Source: an uncultured Candidatus Saccharibacteria bacterium (lineage in GTDB: Bacteria > Patescibacteriota > Saccharimonadia > Saccharimonadales > Saccharimonadaceae). Taken from it: a stretch of 51,288 nucleotides of DNA. Both the position numbers and the translations under genes were made by a program. The stretch lies in the NCBI GenBank assembly GCA_947165975.1, contig CAMVCL010000007.1, positions 1 to 51,288 on the forward strand. The letters are read 5' to 3'. The notes beneath the pieces were generated by a model. It did no database searches. It was not told the DNA's origin and saw only the letters and a list, made by a program, of their open reading frames with translations. Of this stretch, positions 8,279-16,553 are shown in pieces. The first letter of the stretch is position 1; each line of letters opens with the position of its first letter.

Positions 8279-9004
8279 ATGTTTAAGAACCTATTAAAGA
8301 ATTTGACGAAAAGCCAGAGAATTGTACTGGGCGTGATAGCACAAGCGTTGTTCATTATCATTTTGATTCTAATTGTACAATCATTTACTGGCGAGAAAAA
8401 ACACCTCTCTATTGATAAAAGTGATACATCAGACGTTGATTTGACGGAAAATGTAGAAAAATTTGTAGCTGATAATATTTGGGAGGTAGTAAAGAATTAT
8501 GTACCTGGAGCAGAGAGTAACGATATTAATGATGCGGTAATTAGGGAGGGTACGTACGAGGAAATAGAGAATGAGGACGGAACTATTGGTGCGGACTTTA
8601 TTGTCGACATTGATTCTTTGAAGCAAACCTATGTTGTCTCTACGGCTTGGTCAAAGGATAAGAGTGTTGTGTATGAGGTGACGGTTAGCTGTCCTCCACA
8701 AAGTGAGATGAAATACTCAGAAACGATTTGCTATTCTGCGTATAATAATACATATTCTTTGGACTTATATCTGCCTTACGCAATCTATCCAGATGGGTTT
8801 GATGCGGAAGATGCGGAGCCAACAGCACCTAATTATATGATTACTGGTAGTGAAGAAGATAAAACTTTGGATATTATGGTGTCACAGTGCGATGCGGATA
8901 AATACAAAAATGAAGCTATGGATTATTTGAAGACGACACCAATCAAGCTTGATGAATATGAGATTATTTATGAAATAAATAGTGTCGATGTGAGGTGTGA
9001 ATGA
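8279..9004 (+). CDS. Single-pass exported protein, paralogue of the next gene
   Basis: 241 residues. A signal-anchor (IVLGVIAQALFIIILILIVQ, about 15-34) is followed by a hydrophilic, acidic extracytoplasmic domain. The C-terminal segment YLKTTPIKLDEYEIIYEI closely matches YLESLPIQLKEYEIIYRV in the next protein, and both contain a Cys shortly before it, so the two are tandem paralogues. RBS AAGGAGG lies 10 nt upstream. The stop overlaps the next start (ATGA), so expression is coupled with the hydrolase. Function unknown; a structural or regulatory partner of the hydrolase is a guess from position only. Confidence 0.65.
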   Translation: MFKNLLKNLTKSQRIVLGVIAQALFIIILILIVQSFTGEKKHLSIDKSDTSDVDLTENVEKFVADNIWEVVKNYVPGAESNDINDAVIREGTYEEIENEDGTIGADFIVDIDSLKQTYVVSTAWSKDKSVVYEVTVSCPPQSEMKYSETICYSAYNNTYSLDLYLPYAIYPDGFDAEDAEPTAPNYMITGSEEDKTLDIMVSQCDADKYKNEAMDYLKTTPIKLDEYEIIYEINSVDVRCE

Positions 9005-9654
9005 AGCAGGGTTATAGTTTAAAAAATCTTTTCAAAAATTTTTCCACTAGACAGATTATAGGTTTTTCAATCGGCGGGATATTAATAATTGTTTTATCGG
9101 GTGTTTTGGTGATGATGCTCGCATCTGGTACAAAGACCGGGGGTGGTAATGAAGAAAGTGATAATAATAGTGTTGTAAGGGAAACATTTGTTAACGATGT
9201 GGGCCAAAATGTTACAACTGAAACGCGAATAGATGAAGATGGGAATTCCCATGTAACAAGCTATACGGAGACTGGTAGCGGAAAGATTCTTATCACGGAA
9301 ACTCAGACCGATGAATATGGGGAGACTGTGATGGTTGAGAAAACCGTTGATAGCAGTGAAAGTGATTCTTTGAGTGGCGGATTAGTCTTGAATGTTGATT
9401 ATGATGAAAAACACACATATACATTGAATGATTATTTGCCATTGGTGCGCTATGAATATCTCGATGATGGTAGTGGCACAAAAGAATATTATGATATCGT
9501 GGAAAATTCGGCAGTTGAAAAAGGGGTAGTGGTTACTGTTAATGGTTGTGATGAAGAAATGAACAAGCGAGACGCCAATAAATATCTGGAGTCTTTACCG
9601 ATTCAGTTAAAAGAATATGAAATAATATATAGAGTAAGAGCTTGCGATAAATGA
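9001..9654 (+). CDS. Single-pass exported protein, paralogue of the previous gene
   Basis: 217 residues. Signal-anchor IIGFSIGGILIIVLSGVLVM at about 19-38, then a Thr/Glu/Asp-rich stalk (repeated TETRIDEDGNSHVTSYTETG-like segments) and a C-terminal domain whose end, YLESLPIQLKEYEIIYRV, is shared with the upstream protein. It starts inside the upstream stop codon (ATGA). Last gene of the operon that begins at 5134. Not assignable to a family from sequence alone. Confidence 0.65.
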   Translation: MKQGYSLKNLFKNFSTRQIIGFSIGGILIIVLSGVLVMMLASGTKTGGGNEESDNNSVVRETFVNDVGQNVTTETRIDEDGNSHVTSYTETGSGKILITETQTDEYGETVMVEKTVDSSESDSLSGGLVLNVDYDEKHTYTLNDYLPLVRYEYLDDGSGTKEYYDIVENSAVEKGVVVTVNGCDEEMNKRDANKYLESLPIQLKEYEIIYRVRACDK

Positions 9655-9744
9655 TTTTTTGATAAGGTTTTTGCAAGAAGTATTAATAACTATTTGTGTG
9701 ATTATTCGGAGTGTTTTTTGAATACTTAGCTTGGGAAAAATGTA

Positions 9745-9753
9745 TGCTATAAT
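9745..9753 (+). promoter_or_regulatory. Extended -10 promoter upstream of the surface protein genes
   Basis: TGC-TATAAT in the 132-bp gap before the surface protein at 9787. The predicted start near 9760 leaves about 27 nt of leader without an obvious Shine-Dalgarno sequence. Confidence 0.55.
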
Positions 9754-9786
9754 GGTTATGTAATAGGTAATACTGAAGAACTGTCC

Positions 9787-11829
9787 ATGACAAAAGAAAA
9801 ACATGCAATATTAGCTCCAATAGGACTAGGTCTGATAGTCTTTGCTGGAGCATTTTTATTGTCTAATGATACTCACGCCGCATCCTACAATCTCACTCTC
9901 TCTTCTTCCAGTTCTCAATCCATTGATGTATCTAACATGGGAGATAAGACTGCCATTAGTGCAGATAATATCAATGTAGCTACTAACTGTAGATATGGCT
10001 ATAACCTTACTCTCTCTACTTCAGTAAATAATAATAATCTATATCTAAATGGTAATAGCTCTAATAATACAACTGGTACATACTTCTCTCCAGTAAATGG
10101 TACTACCTCGTTAAAGAACTCTCCTAATACATGGGGATACTATTATAATAGCTCTACTCCAACTACAGCTCCTACCTCATCTAATGTCTTCTCTCCAGTA
10201 CCAACACTTAGTAATCCTGCTACTATTAAGACTCCACTTACCACACCTAGTTCTTCAGACATTAATGATAACTTTAATGTCTACTATGGTGTAGCATCAT
10301 CAGATGATATGCCTGTAGGCACATATAAACTGATACCAGATACTAATAATTCAAATAATGATGGGACACTTGTCTATAATGCTACTATTGCTGATACATG
10401 TATAGCATATACAGTACATTTTAATCCAACAAGTTACTTTGAAGGAAAAGCTATCACTGGTGCTGGCACTATGAATGACCAGACTATCTATGAAGGTATG
10501 ACTATTTCACTTGCTAACGTAACCTTCTCTAACCCTACTAGAATTGATGGTGTAGATTATTACTTTGCTGGCTGGAATACAGCTCAAGATGGTAGTGGTA
10601 CACAGTATATCAATACTGAAGATGTGACTGACCTAGCAACAGCAGGAAGTAACATCACTCTTTATGCTATATGGACGGATTGTCCAGCAAAAAAAGTTTG
10701 TTATAGCAGTAACGCCACTAGCGGATTAAATGGAACAATGGGCGACGGAAATATAAAGTACAATAGTTATTATATGGATCTGATGGCATCGAACTATTCA
10801 CGTTTAGGATATGGGTTTGCGGGTTGGAATACAAAAAAAGATGGAACTGGAGTTATGTATGGTCCGAACGAAAAACTCTACTATACAACTTATAAGCAGT
10901 ATGATACAGGAGGACTTAAATTGTATGCTATATGGATTCCTGCGACTGGAAATATTCAAAACTGGAATGGTTGCCCTGATATGAACATAGGTGATGTCAC
11001 CGCTCTCACGGATAGCCGTGATAACAATACCTATGCTATAGCTAAGCTTGCAGACGGTAGATGTTGGATGATAGAAAATTTAAGACTAGATCATACGGCC
11101 AACACAAACACTTCTGGTGCTTTGGCTCAAGGGTATAGTTCTAGTTTCGCTGGATTAGCTGAATCGGAATCTGCAAATTTCAGTGAAACGAATATTGCAA
11201 ATAGTCTATATCGTTTAGATACTGATACCACTAGTACGGCAACTATTATCATTGATAGCGCTAGCCATATTGTAGGGACTACCGATTTTTCTAAATACGA
11301 TTTTCCAAGATATAACAACGATAATACCCAAAATAGAGCATCTAGCCCCACCAGTAACGGTAGTAGAAATATTTACTCCCGTGGCAATTACTACACATGG
11401 ACGGCAGCTATTGCTGACACTGATCATTATGAGGGCGGGATTCATAATACTACATCCATTTGCCCGAAGGGTTGGCACTTACCTGTTGGGGGTAACACTA
11501 CGATGAATGAGTTCGGTATGTTATCTAATGCATTGGGCGGTAAACATGATAATAATGGGATAGCACAATCAATGACTGACTATACAACTCCTGCTGGGGC
11601 AACTATGTCTGAAGTCTTTCGTAAATACCCAAACAATTTTATCTATTCTGGGTATTTTCTCGATTCGTCATCATCCAATATAGGTGTATATGGGAACTAC
11701 TGGTCCTCTACTTCATCTGGGGGATATAGGGGGTATGACTTTCATATAAACAATACCGTTGTTTATCCAGCCAATAATGATGATTACAAGTATTATGGAA
11801 ATACTATACGTTGTATTTCTGATTCTTAG
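9787..11829 (+). CDS. Secreted surface protein with InlB-type repeats and a C-terminal FISUMP domain
   Basis: 680 residues. Signal peptide ending near NDTHA (about residue 31). An Asn/Ser/Thr-rich beta-type N-terminal region is followed by two Listeria/Bacteroides (InlB B-type) repeats, YFAGWNTAQDGSGTQY and GFAGWNTKKDGTGVMYG, each ending LYAIW. The C-terminus is a fibrobacter-major-paralogous (FISUMP) domain of the C-type-lectin/formylglycine-enzyme fold: LTDSRDNNTYAIAKLADG, RCWMIENLRLD, SICPKGWHLPVGG, GNYWSSTSSGG, IRCISDS. The DGR target genes carry the same domain, but the end of this gene is AT-rich and does not resemble the template repeat, so it appears to be an invariant paralogue. Likely displayed or secreted. 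Confidence 0.8.
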   Translation: MTKEKHAILAPIGLGLIVFAGAFLLSNDTHAASYNLTLSSSSSQSIDVSNMGDKTAISADNINVATNCRYGYNLTLSTSVNNNNLYLNGNSSNNTTGTYFSPVNGTTSLKNSPNTWGYYYNSSTPTTAPTSSNVFSPVPTLSNPATIKTPLTTPSSSDINDNFNVYYGVASSDDMPVGTYKLIPDTNNSNNDGTLVYNATIADTCIAYTVHFNPTSYFEGKAITGAGTMNDQTIYEGMTISLANVTFSNPTRIDGVDYYFAGWNTAQDGSGTQYINTEDVTDLATAGSNITLYAIWTDCPAKKVCYSSNATSGLNGTMGDGNIKYNSYYMDLMASNYSRLGYGFAGWNTKKDGTGVMYGPNEKLYYTTYKQYDTGGLKLYAIWIPATGNIQNWNGCPDMNIGDVTALTDSRDNNTYAIAKLADGRCWMIENLRLDHTANTNTSGALAQGYSSSFAGLAESESANFSETNIANSLYRLDTDTTSTATIIIDSASHIVGTTDFSKYDFPRYNNDNTQNRASSPTSNGSRNIYSRGNYYTWTAAIADTDHYEGGIHNTTSICPKGWHLPVGGNTTMNEFGMLSNALGGKHDNNGIAQSMTDYTTPAGATMSEVFRKYPNNFIYSGYFLDSSSSNIGVYGNYWSSTSSGGYRGYDFHINNTVVYPANNDDYKYYGNTIRCISDS

Positions 11830-11856
11830 GATAAAGTAGTGTACTGAAAGGAGCGA

Positions 11857-13533
11857 ATGACTAAAACAGTAGATAAACTAACTATAACAACGCTTAGCCT
11901 GGTAGGGCTGACTGTACTTATTGGGGCGAGCCTTTTGTCGTCGGAAGTATCGGCTAATGATAGTGCTATAAGCAATGTCTCAGTTAATGTTCCAGCAGCC
12001 TGTACTATGACTGGTACTGGTATGAATTCTCATAATGCCACTATTCCCAATGGTACCTATCAAGATAATATAGGTACTACTACCATGAAAGCTGTATGTA
12101 ATGATAGCAATGGTTTTGCTATCTATGCTATTGGATATACAGACAATGAATATGGAAAGACTGTACTAACTAATAGTACTTTAGGATCTTCTGCTGACAT
12201 AGCTACAGGAACAGCTACAAGTACAGAAAGTCCTGATGTATCTAACTGGGCTATGAAACTAGCTACAAATTCATCTGCTACTTACCCATTAACTCTAGAT
12301 AATAGCTTTGGTAATTACCACAGTGTCCCAGCAGAATATACCAAAGTAGCACATAGAGATTCTGGTACTGATACAGGAACTAGTGCAGTAGGAAGTGAGC
12401 TAGCAGCTACATATGCTGCTTATATGAGTAAGACTCAACCTGCTGGAACCTACATAGGACAAGTTAAATATACATTAGTTCATCCATCCACCCATGAAGC
12501 TCCAGTAGCATGTAATAATAAGGCTACTACTATATCTGAAGCAGTCTGTCTCCAAGACTTCGCTCATGTCAGTGAAGCTAACAGAAACTCCATCATCGCT
12601 TCTATGACTCCAGAACAACAATACACATTGAAAGACAGCAGAGATGGTAAGAGTTATACTATCGCTAAGTATCAAGTAGGAAACTCAGGTAATTATGATG
12701 TTTGGATGACTAAGAACCTAGACCTAGATCTACAAGCAGGCAATACCTACACTAATGAAGACACTGATATAGGCTACAATACTACAACGAATTCATATGA
12801 AACTGCTGCTTGGAGCCCTATCCGTTCTACTTACCAACCTACTTCCACCCATGTTCATGAATGGTGTCAGGGTGGTACTTGGAATTCACAACATGGTTGC
12901 GAGTTAAACGATACTCCAGAATCCTATGATCCAGGTGATCTGTATTGGAACGCTACAGAAAGTGACTTTAGTGACTGGAATGCCTACTACAATAGCTGTG
13001 ACTTTAGTACCCCTACACCAATCTGCGACCAAACTCTTAATCCCATCTCTACCTACGTATCATCTACTAGCTCTACCCCTCAGTACCATCTAGGTAACTA
13101 TTACAACTGGGCTGCTGCTCTTGCTACTAATGATTCCTCTCAGTTTAATAATTCTGACCTAGTAGAACGATCCATCTGTCCAGCTGGTTGGACTTTGCCT
13201 AGGATTGGTGAGGGTGAAGACTCCTTCTATAGTCTCTGGAACCAATATGGGTTAAGCAGCAGACCTGTAAATGGAAATAATAAACTGTGGACGAGTCCAC
13301 TTTACTTCGCCACGGGTGGGGCCTTTTATGGTGATCTGCGCGACGTCGGGGGCTACGGCGGCTTCTGGTCGTCTGTCCCCGATGGCTCCGACTACGCCAG
13401 GAATGCGTACTTCAGCGTGGATGGCGACTCCGGCCCGTCCGGCAACGGCATTCGGTTCGGCGGTTACTCAATTCGCTGTATAGCGCGTCCAGTAGCCGAT
13501 TCGGTATCCGGCGGAGGTGTTATCCCGGTGTAA
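11857..13533 (+). CDS. DGR target protein 1: secreted FISUMP/C-type-lectin-like protein ending in VR1
   Basis: 558 residues. N-terminal signal segment (TLSLVGLTVLIGASLLSSEVSA). The N-terminal domain (about 30-200) is shared with target 2 at 35610, e.g. MTGTGMNSHNATIPNGTYQ and YAIGYTDNEYGKTVL. The FISUMP domain begins TLKDSRDGKSYTIAKY, continues with VWMTKNLDLDL and ICPAGWTLPRIGEGED, and ends in the variable repeat from about residue 481 (GGFWSSVPDGS, IRCIARPV). The last 240 nt are abruptly GC-rich compared with the AT-rich body, as in target 2. Start chosen from GAAAGGAG 5 nt upstream. In DGRs the lectin-fold C-terminus is the ligand-binding face; the ligand here is unknown. Confidence 0.85.
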   Translation: MTKTVDKLTITTLSLVGLTVLIGASLLSSEVSANDSAISNVSVNVPAACTMTGTGMNSHNATIPNGTYQDNIGTTTMKAVCNDSNGFAIYAIGYTDNEYGKTVLTNSTLGSSADIATGTATSTESPDVSNWAMKLATNSSATYPLTLDNSFGNYHSVPAEYTKVAHRDSGTDTGTSAVGSELAATYAAYMSKTQPAGTYIGQVKYTLVHPSTHEAPVACNNKATTISEAVCLQDFAHVSEANRNSIIASMTPEQQYTLKDSRDGKSYTIAKYQVGNSGNYDVWMTKNLDLDLQAGNTYTNEDTDIGYNTTTNSYETAAWSPIRSTYQPTSTHVHEWCQGGTWNSQHGCELNDTPESYDPGDLYWNATESDFSDWNAYYNSCDFSTPTPICDQTLNPISTYVSSTSSTPQYHLGNYYNWAAALATNDSSQFNNSDLVERSICPAGWTLPRIGEGEDSFYSLWNQYGLSSRPVNGNNKLWTSPLYFATGGAFYGDLRDVGGYGGFWSSVPDGSDYARNAYFSVDGDSGPSGNGIRFGGYSIRCIARPVADSVSGGGVIPV

Positions 13534-13590
13534 CCCTACGGATTAGTTCTTCCTCTAGCCTCCAGTTTGTGTCCTTCCCGTCTTTTCTGA
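13299..13590 (+). repeat. VR1: diverged variable repeat of the DGR
   Basis: This stretch aligns over its coding part with the template repeat at 39512-39804 (minus strand): shared anchors include CTTTACTTCGCC, GACGTCGGG, TTCTGGTC, GCCAGGAAT and, past the stop codon, GTTTGTGTCCTTCCCG. Many differences fall on template adenines (AAC to GGC, TAC, GAC, TTC, CGC), as expected of mutagenic homing. At least a dozen fall on non-adenines (for example GTC to TCC, GTG to GTC, GAC to TAC), and the segment around the stop codon is not conserved. VR1 is therefore either an old copy or was last written from another template. Confidence 0.8.
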
Positions 13591-13610
13591 ACTAATTTGA
13601 TGAACTAAAG

Positions 13611-13638
13611 ATAAGAGCTATTTACAAATAGTTCTTAT
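13611..13638 (+). terminator. Hairpin and T-run after DGR target 1
   Basis: ATAAGAGCTATTT and AAATAGTTCTTAT form a 13-nt inverted repeat (one G-T pair) around AC, followed by ATTTT. It lies about 20 bp beyond the end of VR1, so besides terminating it is placed where DGR variable repeats often carry a target-site hairpin. Confidence 0.6.
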
Positions 13639-13688
13639 ATTTTCCCCATTATTAGCTACTCAAATCTTTTCCTTTCTGCGTCACTCGG

Positions 13689-13714
13689 TATTAGAATAAT
13701 TAATTATTCTAATA
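13689..13714. repeat. Perfect 26-bp palindrome near the left element boundary
   Basis: The 13-base half TATTAGAATAATT is followed immediately by its exact reverse complement. It is pure A/T except two G/C pairs and has no loop. It sits between the last host-like sequence and the first gene of the element, so it could be a recombinase or replication-protein site. Part of it, TTAGAATA, recurs at 35515-35522. Confidence 0.7.
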
Positions 13715-13767
13715 TCCTCGTTTCATTGAAAGGGCGAATTTCGTTCGCCTCCCGTCCAAAATGTGTC

Positions 13768-13810
13768 AGCATAATAAAAATAAGCCCTTTAGGCTTGTTT
13801 TTATTATGCT
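13768..13810. terminator. Bidirectional terminator at the left end of the element
   Basis: Arms at 13768-13786 and 13792-13810 (19 nt, one G-T pair) enclose a 5-nt loop CTTTA. The stem includes A5/T5 tracts, so it can act as an intrinsic terminator in both directions, in particular for the leftward DUF262-HNH gene. A smaller hairpin GGCGAA/TTCGCC precedes it at 13733-13749. The rest of the 13534-13942 gap holds no convincing gene. Confidence 0.65.
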
Positions 13811-13942
13811 GCCATGGTATCTCAAGCTGGAGTGTCAGAATAATCCGTCCCCATTTTTTATTAGTCATAAAGGATACCCCTGTAGAATGGGACATGGGGG
13901 TTCGTATTTGCACGGGGATGGACTACGTTTATCGAAAAAAGA

Positions 13943-15025
13943 TTATCTATCGCTCTTCCTGCGATTACATTCACGGCAGAGCATTTTGCAGTTTTCTGCT
14001 GATGTCTTACCACCTTCAATCCATGGAGTAATATGGTCTCCCTCCATCTCTCCAATATCGAAATGTTCGCCACAATTAGGGCAGATGCCTTTCTGCTTTT
14101 CATATGCCTCACGTTTCTGATTATCCGTAAAAGCTCGGATATTTAGATGCTTTTCATCACCAGTTAGTAAGTATTCGTATATACCACGCTTGTTGGTTAC
14201 ATCTTCATCCTGCATTAATCGTGTCACATCTTCCTCGAGCTTTGTTGCATTATAGCTTGCATTATGATGTTCATTGTAAAGCCTGCCCCAGTCCAAGCCT
14301 TTCATTTCCTTGCGATCTTTAGGAAAGATGGTCTTTACCCAGCTAATTACAGTTTGGAAGTATTGCCAGAGTTCGGAAGCATTGTCATCGTGCTGATGGC
14401 TAGCCATATATTCTTGCCCGTTGCCATTTGAAATCCATTTCAAAACAGTCGCAAGATAATCCTGGCGGATTGGAGATCCAGCCATGTATTTTTCTGCTAA
14501 ACCATAAGCTGGGCAGTTTGTTTTGCTAAAGTGCCTCTTTGCATCCGTAAGCCATGGTCCAGTATAGACTGCATTTAGTAATTCCTGATCGGTTAGCTTT
14601 TCTCCTGCGATATTTACAATCTCGAACCAATCTAGCTTCTCTTTATCAGTTCCTTCGCATATGTAGATTAACAGCTCATAATTTTCAATCTTTTCTCGTT
14701 CATCATTAGTTAGGTTATGGGCGTATTTACCATCAAAGGAGAAATCTCCATCTAGGTATTGGCAAAAGGAGATAGTTCTTTGCTGGCCGTCTAGGACCTC
14801 ATAAGTATCGTCACCAGTTTTTGCCCAATACATAACATTGAGCGGAAAGCCATTCTTTATCGTATTGATTACTGCAGCTCGCTTCTTTTCGTCATAAACG
14901 AATTCGCGTTGGTACTGAGGTCGGATATCTAGTTTGCCACCAAACCCAACTACACCTTCCTCGGCACTATCCTTATAGCCTTCAAAGACTTCTTTGACTT
15001 TGAAATTCTTCGGCTCAATTTTCAT
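13943..15025 (-). CDS. DUF262 and HNH endonuclease domain protein, putative restriction enzyme
   Basis: 360 residues. The N-terminal DUF262 domain has the characteristic DGQQRT motif (residues 79-84) after IRPQYQREFVYDEKKRAAVI; this ParB/Srx-like domain is the NTPase-linked part of GmrSD and Brx-type enzymes. The last 45 residues form an HNH nuclease: CPNCGEHFDIGEMEGDHITP, then CRECNRRKSDR, with two CxxC pairs for zinc. It starts inside the end of the upstream adenine methylase (11-bp overlap, RBS AAGGAGG), which suggests a nuclease/methylase pair rather than a solitary defence protein. Sequence specificity cannot be read. It could also restrict modified DNA, as GmrSD does. Confidence 0.82.
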   Translation of the reverse strand: MKIEPKNFKVKEVFEGYKDSAEEGVVGFGGKLDIRPQYQREFVYDEKKRAAVINTIKNGFPLNVMYWAKTGDDTYEVLDGQQRTISFCQYLDGDFSFDGKYAHNLTNDEREKIENYELLIYICEGTDKEKLDWFEIVNIAGEKLTDQELLNAVYTGPWLTDAKRHFSKTNCPAYGLAEKYMAGSPIRQDYLATVLKWISNGNGQEYMASHQHDDNASELWQYFQTVISWVKTIFPKDRKEMKGLDWGRLYNEHHNASYNATKLEEDVTRLMQDEDVTNKRGIYEYLLTGDEKHLNIRAFTDNQKREAYEKQKGICPNCGEHFDIGEMEGDHITPWIEGGKTSAENCKMLCRECNRRKSDR

Positions 15026-16178
15026 TTTTCCTCCTTTTGATTAATATACGAGCGTATGGTGCGATAAGGTACGGAACATCGTCAGCAGAATAGTATATTT
15101 GATTAATTGGTTGTTCGCTTGGTCTGATAGCTAGTACACAATTGATAGCCCCTCCATTGATGGTGCTGCCATCCTTTAGGTGTTTCATAGGATTAACATA
15201 ATCTTTATTTGGAGTAAAATTATCTCGAGAGTTTCCTAATGCTATTATTTCGAATTGGTCTGGATTGTACTTGTTAAGGAATGTTATAGGAACGCCCATT
15301 ACTCCTTCATAATCCTGTGGTATATCGTTTACGTTATTAATATTAATAGCGTTATAATTATCGTAGGCGGGATAATCTTTTTCATTGTATTTCTTATATA
15401 GAACTAATTCGTCGTGTCTTCTATCAATATCCATATTTGTAAACCAACAAATAGCCGGCACCTTTACATAGCCCTCATCAGGGTCTCTGCCTTTAGATAT
15501 TACAAATTTGCGATTCGCTTCTAATAGATTCGGATATGGTGTTCTGTAGACCATTGATTTATTAAAACCGTATCCAGCCCAAACTTTGTTATCCTTGATT
15601 AGTGGAAAAAACTCCTTATAAGTAATGGCGTTCATGTTTCCCAGGATGACAAACTGCTTATTGTACTTCATTAGCTGTGCTACATATTCACGAAACAATG
15701 AAAAAGGCGGATTAGTTACTACTATGTCCGCCTCTTCTAGGAAACCTATAGATTCTTCACTTCTGAAATCGCCGTCGCCATCTAGTATTGTTAGTGTATT
15801 CTCGTTATTCCTAAGCAGATATTCAATGTCTGCCAAATCCTCTGCGCCATCATCGTTATAGTCTTTTACTTCAGTTATTTCTATCATGTAGGGCATTTTC
15901 TCATTTTGCTTTAATAAGGGTAAATCTTTGAGTTCAGTATGAGCAATAGGAGAACCAGCATAGCATGTACAAATAAGCTTCTTCAGCCCGAGATGATTAA
16001 AGTTCATTGCAAAGTATTTGAAAAAGTTGCTTTCAAAAGGATCATCACAATTACAGAAAACTGTTTTATCTTTAAAGTGTGTTTTATAGTGTCGTAGCTC
16101 TTCTTCTATATCAGAGAGTTGAGTATAAAATTCATCTTTCTTGTTTCTTTGTGCTTCCGAGAAGTCGGCTCTCGGCAT
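15015..16178 (-). CDS. EcoRI-type adenine-specific DNA methyltransferase
   Basis: 387 residues. The catalytic N6-adenine motif is NPPF (156-159, in DIVVTNPPFSLFREYV). The flanking sequence resembles the EcoRI methylase family: RNKKDEFYTQLSDIEEEL at the N-terminus, CNCDDPFESNFFKYFA, LGNMNAITYKEFFPLI, and a C-terminal domain with GVMGVPITFLNKYNPDQFEI. It would protect host DNA by methylating adenine in the site cut by its partner, probably the DUF262-HNH protein encoded downstream in the same operon. RBS GGAGG is 5 nt before the ATG. It is transcribed leftward, divergent from the Vsr/Sau3AI-like cluster across a 375-bp gap. Confidence 0.85.
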   Translation of the reverse strand: MPRADFSEAQRNKKDEFYTQLSDIEEELRHYKTHFKDKTVFCNCDDPFESNFFKYFAMNFNHLGLKKLICTCYAGSPIAHTELKDLPLLKQNEKMPYMIEITEVKDYNDDGAEDLADIEYLLRNNENTLTILDGDGDFRSEESIGFLEEADIVVTNPPFSLFREYVAQLMKYNKQFVILGNMNAITYKEFFPLIKDNKVWAGYGFNKSMVYRTPYPNLLEANRKFVISKGRDPDEGYVKVPAICWFTNMDIDRRHDELVLYKKYNEKDYPAYDNYNAININNVNDIPQDYEGVMGVPITFLNKYNPDQFEIIALGNSRDNFTPNKDYVNPMKHLKDGSTINGGAINCVLAIRPSEQPINQIYYSADDVPYLIAPYARILIKRRKNEN

Positions 16179-16243
16179 GGCGCCTCCTAACTCTTAGACG
16201 CCACTATAAGAATAGACACCTTTCGGTGCCTTTGTATCATATT

Positions 16244-16271
16244 CAAAAATCGAGACACCGCGCGGGTGTCT
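16244..16271 (-). terminator. Hairpin with T-run in the leader of the EcoRI-type methylase
   Basis: AGACACC (16253-16259) and GGTGTCT (16265-16271) form a 7-bp stem; on the minus strand it is followed by CGATTTTTG. It lies upstream of the methylase start at 16178, so it could be an attenuator or a terminator shielding the operon from read-through. Confidence 0.5.
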
Positions 16272-16281
16272 AAACCGTTTT

Positions 16282-16392
16282 TCGCACTTAGAACACTGCT
16301 TGCGCAATATTCGAGATGTATAGCACGGTGCCTCGAGATTTCCTCGAATGCTGCGCTACACATTAAGTGCGAACTGTAGCTTCTAAGTGCGA
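16282..16392. repeat. Nested inverted repeats between the two divergent restriction-modification loci
   Basis: TCGCACTTA (16282-16290) is inverted as TAAGTGCGA at 16364-16372 and again at 16384-16392. Inside it, GCGCAATATTCGAG (16302-16315) is mirrored by CTCGAATGCTGCGC (16343-16356) with two mismatches, and an inner CCTCGAG/CTCGA pair lies between. Both pairs share one centre near 16328, so the region could form a long cruciform or hairpin. It could be an operator array, a structured RNA or a remnant of an insertion. The remainder of the 16179-16553 gap has only hairpins and a TGATATAAA promoter-like box at 16476-16484. Confidence 0.6.
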
Positions 16393-16510
16393 TATATATT
16401 AAATTGGTTTAGACTCTTTAATTATATCACGTTTTTCATAAGTCACTTTGACAATGGAAATCGCCACATAATGTGTGATATAAAAGAAGTAATAGGTGAA
16501 ACGGAAAAGA

Positions 16511-16534
16511 CCTAGAACTTCTAGGCTTCTTTTT
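16511..16534 (+). terminator. Hairpin before the Vsr-like gene
   Basis: CCTAGAA and TTCTAGG form a stem around a single C, followed by CTTCTTTTTC. It lies between the promoter-like box and the RBS of the gene at 16554, so it may attenuate that operon. Confidence 0.4.
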
Positions 16535-16553
16535 CTAGCAGACGGAGGCTACT

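Noticed and set aside
13704-14120. Several short open frames on both strands around the end of the DUF262-HNH gene
   Set aside because: They lie over the terminator hairpins or in other frames of the nuclease gene and lack RBS.
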